DNA of 58,163 nucleotides, taken from positions 1-58,163 of the forward strand of contig JAGWOC010000013.1 in the NCBI GenBank assembly GCA_028872875.1, read 5' to 3'. Below are positions 57,872 through 58,163 of the stretch, one piece after another (the stretch's first letter is position 1; each line of letters begins with the position of its first letter). Origin of the DNA: Chloroflexota bacterium. Its GTDB lineage: Bacteria; Chloroflexota; Dehalococcoidia; DSTF01; JACRBR01. Under the pieces are notes generated by a model that saw nothing but the letters and a program-made list of their open reading frames with translations, was not told where the DNA came from and searched no databases. The position numbers were made by a program, and so were the translations under genes.

Positions 57872-58163
57872 GTGACGGACGACCTGTGGTGGAAGCACGG
57901 CATCATCTACCAGATCTACCCGCGCAGCTTCCAAGACTCGAATGGCGACGGCATCGGCGACCTGCAGGGCGTCATCGACCGGCTGGACTACCTGAACGAC
58001 GGCACGGAGCGTTCGCTCGGCGTCGACGCGATCTGGTTCTCGCCGACGTATCCGTCGCCGATGGCCGACTTCGGGTACGACGTCTCCGACTACGAGGGCG
58101 TGCACCCCGACTTCGGCGACCTGGCGACGATGGACCGCCTGATCGCCGACGCGCACCGGCGCG
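57872..58163 (+). CDS. GH13 family glucosidase (alpha-glucosidase/oligo-1,6-glucosidase type), 5' part
   Basis: 97 codons from a GTG at 57872 to the window end. It begins VTDDLWWKHGIIYQIYPRSF followed by QDSNGDGIGDLQGVIDRLDY, then LGVDAIWFSPTYPSPMADFG and YDVSDYEGVHPDFG. This is the standard N-terminal part of family 13 alpha-glucosidases (calcium or structural DSNGDGIGD site and the first TIM-barrel strands). The catalytic residues are beyond the window. An AGCGAGAGGACC ribosome-binding region precedes the start. Confidence 0.92.
   Translation, partial: MTDDLWWKHGIIYQIYPRSFQDSNGDGIGDLQGVIDRLDYLNDGTERSLGVDAIWFSPTYPSPMADFGYDVSDYEGVHPDFGDLATMDRLIADAHRR

Overview
The window is very GC-rich, densely coded, and carries no rRNA, tRNA or phage genes that I can see. 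The first 193 bases encode the N-terminus of an archaeal-type flagellin (archaellin). The rest is plainly bacterial: sigma70-type promoters, RuvC, YbeY, NadK, MarR and PadR regulators, and LytR-CpsA-Psr and D-Ala-D-Ala carboxypeptidase genes. Archaellin in a high-GC bacterium, four luciferase-like (LLM) oxidoreductases, a CaiB-type CoA transferase and many intergenic palindromic repeats together suggest a Chloroflexota genome, perhaps of the Dehalococcoidia/SAR202 type. The phylum is an inference; no marker gene here settles it.

Layout. 1-3550: archaellin start (minus strand), then a NarL-type response regulator and a membrane sensor kinase-like protein, both without their phosphotransfer residues. 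3.5-7.5 kb: the MrfA helicase and MrfB nuclease pair, with a LexA-type box in the mrfA promoter and a 5' end of mrfB disrupted by tandem repeats. 7.7-9.6 kb: Ku plus an end-joining ligase that lacks the nucleophilic lysine. 10-12.6 kb: LLM - type II pantothenate kinase - LLM. 12.6-16.7 kb: PurS, a phosphoesterase, YbeY, a DUF5678/retropepsin pair and an SDR. 16.8-20.8 kb: a five-gene operon (two ferritin-like proteins, ferredoxin, LLM, unknown) divergent from a MarR gene, with overlapping promoters and a palindromic operator. 20.8-23.7 kb: retropepsin, methyltransferase, GNAT and PHA synthase. 23.9-26.9 kb: hybrid histidine kinase, metallo-hydrolase and EthD-like protein. 27-31.8 kb: LLM, CoA transferase, sugar-phosphate isomerase and an LCP wall protein. 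32-34.7 kb: tandem small paralogues, an unknown protein and a D,D-carboxypeptidase. 34.8-39.2 kb: panD-panB-panC behind a strong promoter, YebC, RuvC and a secreted protein with an archaellin-like domain. 39.3-47.1 kb: Nudix, GNAT, prolyl aminopeptidase, NAD kinase, GDYXXLXY/DUF2157 membrane pair, two DUF488 genes with a broken third gene, aminotransferase and PadR. 47.4-58.1 kb: exported hydrolase, M23 peptidase, glycosyltransferase, Rieske protein, 2TM protein, ACT-malic enzyme, aldo/keto reductase, a coproheme decarboxylase-Rieske fusion, a frameshifted lipoprotein, a VLRF1-type release factor and the start of a GH13 glucosidase.

Working together. PanB, PanC, PanD and the type II kinase cover most of the route from aspartate and ketoisovalerate to phosphopantothenate. 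MrfAB, RuvC and Ku/ligase form a DNA-repair theme. The LLM, SDR, EthD, CaiB, Rieske and diiron-like proteins suggest oxidative breakdown of unusual organic substrates, with MarR control of the largest cluster. Several genes have a -10 hexamer 5-10 bases before the start codon, which suggests leaderless transcripts. At least seven families of short palindromic repeats are scattered between genes.
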